A DNA stretch of 8,231 nucleotides. Source: Syntrophaceae bacterium UBA1062. Its GTDB lineage: Bacteria; Desulfobacterota; Desulfomonilia; UBA1062. Position numbers and translations under genes: made by a program. Positions within the stretch are counted from its first letter, which is position 1, and each line of letters begins with the position of its first letter. Positions 6,924 through 8,231 of this stretch are shown piece by piece. Where the stretch lies: contig DCDF01000170.1 in the NCBI GenBank assembly GCA_002316295.1, positions 1 through 8,231 of the forward strand, read 5' to 3'. Under the pieces are notes generated by a model. It was given only the letters and a program-made list of their open reading frames with translations. It made no database searches and was not told where the DNA came from.

Positions 6924-6995
6924 ATAGACAACTATATAAGGTTTTTATAGACTATCATCTTGATTATCCCTCATCATCCGTTTATTATTATAGAC
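6924..6995 (+). repeat. Three ATAGAC direct repeats around the second synthetase promoter
   Basis: ATAGAC occurs at 6924-6929, 6947-6952 and 6990-6995. The starts are 23 and 43 bp apart, near two and four helical turns, and the last two copies share the longer TTATAGAC. The third copy overlaps the predicted transcription start. Such spacing could place protein sites on one face of the DNA, but six-base repeats in AT-rich DNA arise easily by chance. Confidence 0.3.
6960..6988 (+). promoter_or_regulatory. Sigma70-like promoter candidate for the second acyl-CoA synthetase
   Basis: TTGATT (6960-6965) is followed after exactly 17 bp by TATTAT (6983-6988), which matches five of six -10 bases. The predicted start near 6995 gives a leader of about 40 nt before the ATG at 7033. 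Together with the strong terminator upstream, it indicates that the second gene is transcribed on its own. Confidence 0.55.
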
Positions 6996-7032
6996 ATTGC
7001 CGGTCTCATATTATTTTTTTCAGGAGGTACTC

Positions 7033-8231
7033 ATGGCTACATTCAAGGAAACCTCGATGGGGGCGATCTTCCAGAACCGGGTTCAGCAGCACGGGGACAA
7101 GGCGCTGGTGTCCTTTAAGAACAAAGAGGGCGTCTGGGTAGACCTTTCCTGGAACCAGATGAACGAAAAAGTGAGAAACCTCGGGTGCTATCTCCTCTCC
7201 AAAGGGGTCAAGCCGGGGGAAAAGATCGCCCTGTTCTCGCCCAACAGGTATGAGTGGTGGGTGGCGGATCTCGCCATTCTCTCCATAGGGGCGGTCAACG
7301 TGCCCATCTATGCGACCAACTCCGCGCAGGAATGCCGCTACATTATCGACAACTCGGACTCCATCATATGCTTTGCGGGAACAATTGATCACATGCAGAA
7401 GGTGCTGTCCGTCAAGGACGATCTTCCCAACCTCAGGGAGGTGATTATCTTCGACGACCTCACTGACGGGAGGCCGGGCGTCACGGACCTGAACGCGGCA
7501 ATGAAAGAAGGGAGCGGATACCCGAACAAGAATGAGTTCGACGAGAGGCTCAAGCCCATCAACATCGACGACATAGCCACCATCATCTACACCTCCGGCA
7601 CCACCGGCAATCCCAAGGGCGTCATGCTCTCCCACAAGAACTTCGTTTCCAACGTCAACCAGCTCCATGCCGTCGATCCCGATTTTCTCTCCGGCGACCA
7701 CGTGTTCCTCTCTTTCCTGCCGCTCGCCCACTCTCTGGAAAGGACCGTGGGCTATTACACCCCCATTTTCCTCGGGCACAAGGTGGCCTTTGCGGAAGAT
7801 GTGACCAAGCTCCTGGAAAATTTCCAGGAGGTGAGGCCCACCTTTATCGTGAGCGTGCCCAGGATCTACGAAAAAGTCCACAACGGCATTCTCGCCAAGG
7901 TGGCAGGCGCCCCGCCGGTCAAGAAGGCCCTGTTCAACTGGGCCATGGGAGTGGCCAGGGACAATCTCCCGTACTTCTGCAACAATACTCCCCGGACAGG
8001 CTTTTTTGCCTTCAAATACAATCTGGCGGACAAGATCATCTTCTCCAAACTGAAGGCCGCCCTCGGCATGGACCGCCTCCACGGCGCCATTTCCGGCGGC
8101 GGGCCTCTTTCGGTATCCGACGCCGAGTTCTTCCTGGGCATGGGCATCAGGATCCTGGAAGGGTTCGGGCTCACCGAGACGACACCGGTCACCAACGGCA
8201 ACAAGCCCAAGAAAATCAAACCCGGCACCGT
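7033..8231 (+). CDS. Long-chain fatty acid-CoA ligase (AMP-forming), paralogue 2 (C-terminus cut by window edge)
   Basis: The ATG at 7033, preceded 5 nt upstream by AGGAGG (7022-7027), opens a frame that stays open to the right edge (399 complete codons). It aligns with the upstream synthetase along its whole visible length, with one extra residue after position 30 and about two-thirds identity by eye. Identical blocks include FSPNRYEWWV, the run from DLAIL to TNSA, RYIIDNSDSI and the run from SGGGPL to LGMG. The ATP loop YTSGTTGNPKG is at 186-196 and GFGLTETT at 377-384. The ribose-binding Asp, hinge and catalytic Lys lie beyond the edge. The reaction should be the same fatty acid activation. 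Differences cluster around residues 150-182, 308-330 and 349-354, and the last segment flanks the probable acyl pocket, so substrate preference may differ. Its own promoter candidate and upstream dyad suggest independent control. Confidence 0.92.
   Translation, partial: MATFKETSMGAIFQNRVQQHGDKALVSFKNKEGVWVDLSWNQMNEKVRNLGCYLLSKGVKPGEKIALFSPNRYEWWVADLAILSIGAVNVPIYATNSAQECRYIIDNSDSIICFAGTIDHMQKVLSVKDDLPNLREVIIFDDLTDGRPGVTDLNAAMKEGSGYPNKNEFDERLKPINIDDIATIIYTSGTTGNPKGVMLSHKNFVSNVNQLHAVDPDFLSGDHVFLSFLPLAHSLERTVGYYTPIFLGHKVAFAEDVTKLLENFQEVRPTFIVSVPRIYEKVHNGILAKVAGAPPVKKALFNWAMGVARDNLPYFCNNTPRTGFFAFKYNLADKIIFSKLKAALGMDRLHGAISGGGPLSVSDAEFFLGMGIRILEGFGLTETTPVTNGNKPKKIKPGT

Noticed and set aside
7006..8082. 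Long minus-strand open frame (358 codons) opposite the second synthetase, resembling a similar one at 4922-5836
   Set aside because: The two antisense readings resemble each other only because the sense genes are paralogues. Their composition is His/Gly/Val/Asp-rich, as in mirror frames of GC-rich genes, and no ribosome site or domain is visible.
1..8231. Mobile element, CRISPR array, defence system or riboswitch
   Set aside because: I saw no transposase or integrase motifs, regularly spaced repeats or terminal inverted repeats, and both intergenic regions are too short for a recognisable riboswitch fold.

Overview
The window looks like bacterial chromosome: dense GC-rich genes separated by short AT-rich intergenic regions, with no mobile element, CRISPR array, rRNA or tRNA gene visible. 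The gene set (GatCAB amidotransferase, a Thermoplasma-type nicotinate phosphoribosyltransferase, MtnA, and two tandem long-chain acyl-CoA synthetases) would fit an anaerobic, fatty-acid-using bacterium such as a member of the Desulfobacterota. That placement is an inference from gene content, not something the sequence proves.

Left half (1-4852, minus strand): a five-gene operon in the order gatC-gatA-gatB-NAPRT-mtnA. gatC and gatA are separated by 9 nt. The next three junctions (gatA/gatB, gatB/NAPRT, NAPRT/mtnA) all use the same 4-bp ATGA overlap, so the genes are very probably cotranscribed and translationally coupled. mtnA runs off the left edge and only its first 149 codons are present. 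GatCAB amidates Glu-tRNA(Gln) and/or Asp-tRNA(Asn). The other two genes belong to NAD salvage and 5'-methylthioadenosine/methionine salvage.

Middle (4785-4984): a divergent AT-rich intergenic region with a sigma70-like promoter candidate on each strand. The minus-strand candidate lies directly in front of a GTG start of gatC. It argues against a longer gatC reading that begins at an upstream TTG.

Right half (4985-8231, plus strand): two tandem paralogous FadD/FAA1-type long-chain acyl-CoA synthetases. The first is complete (606 aa) and ends in a strong intrinsic terminator with a 13-bp perfect stem. The second is cut by the right edge (399 complete codons). It has its own promoter candidate and strong Shine-Dalgarno, preceded by a 14-bp dyad and three ATAGAC repeats that could be operator sites. 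The two enzymes are roughly two-thirds identical by eye, but differ in segments near the probable acyl pocket, which suggests separate regulation and possibly different substrates.

I did not find a convincing undescribed system. The points most worth following are the functional mix of the gatCAB operon and the separately controlled acyl-CoA synthetase duplication.
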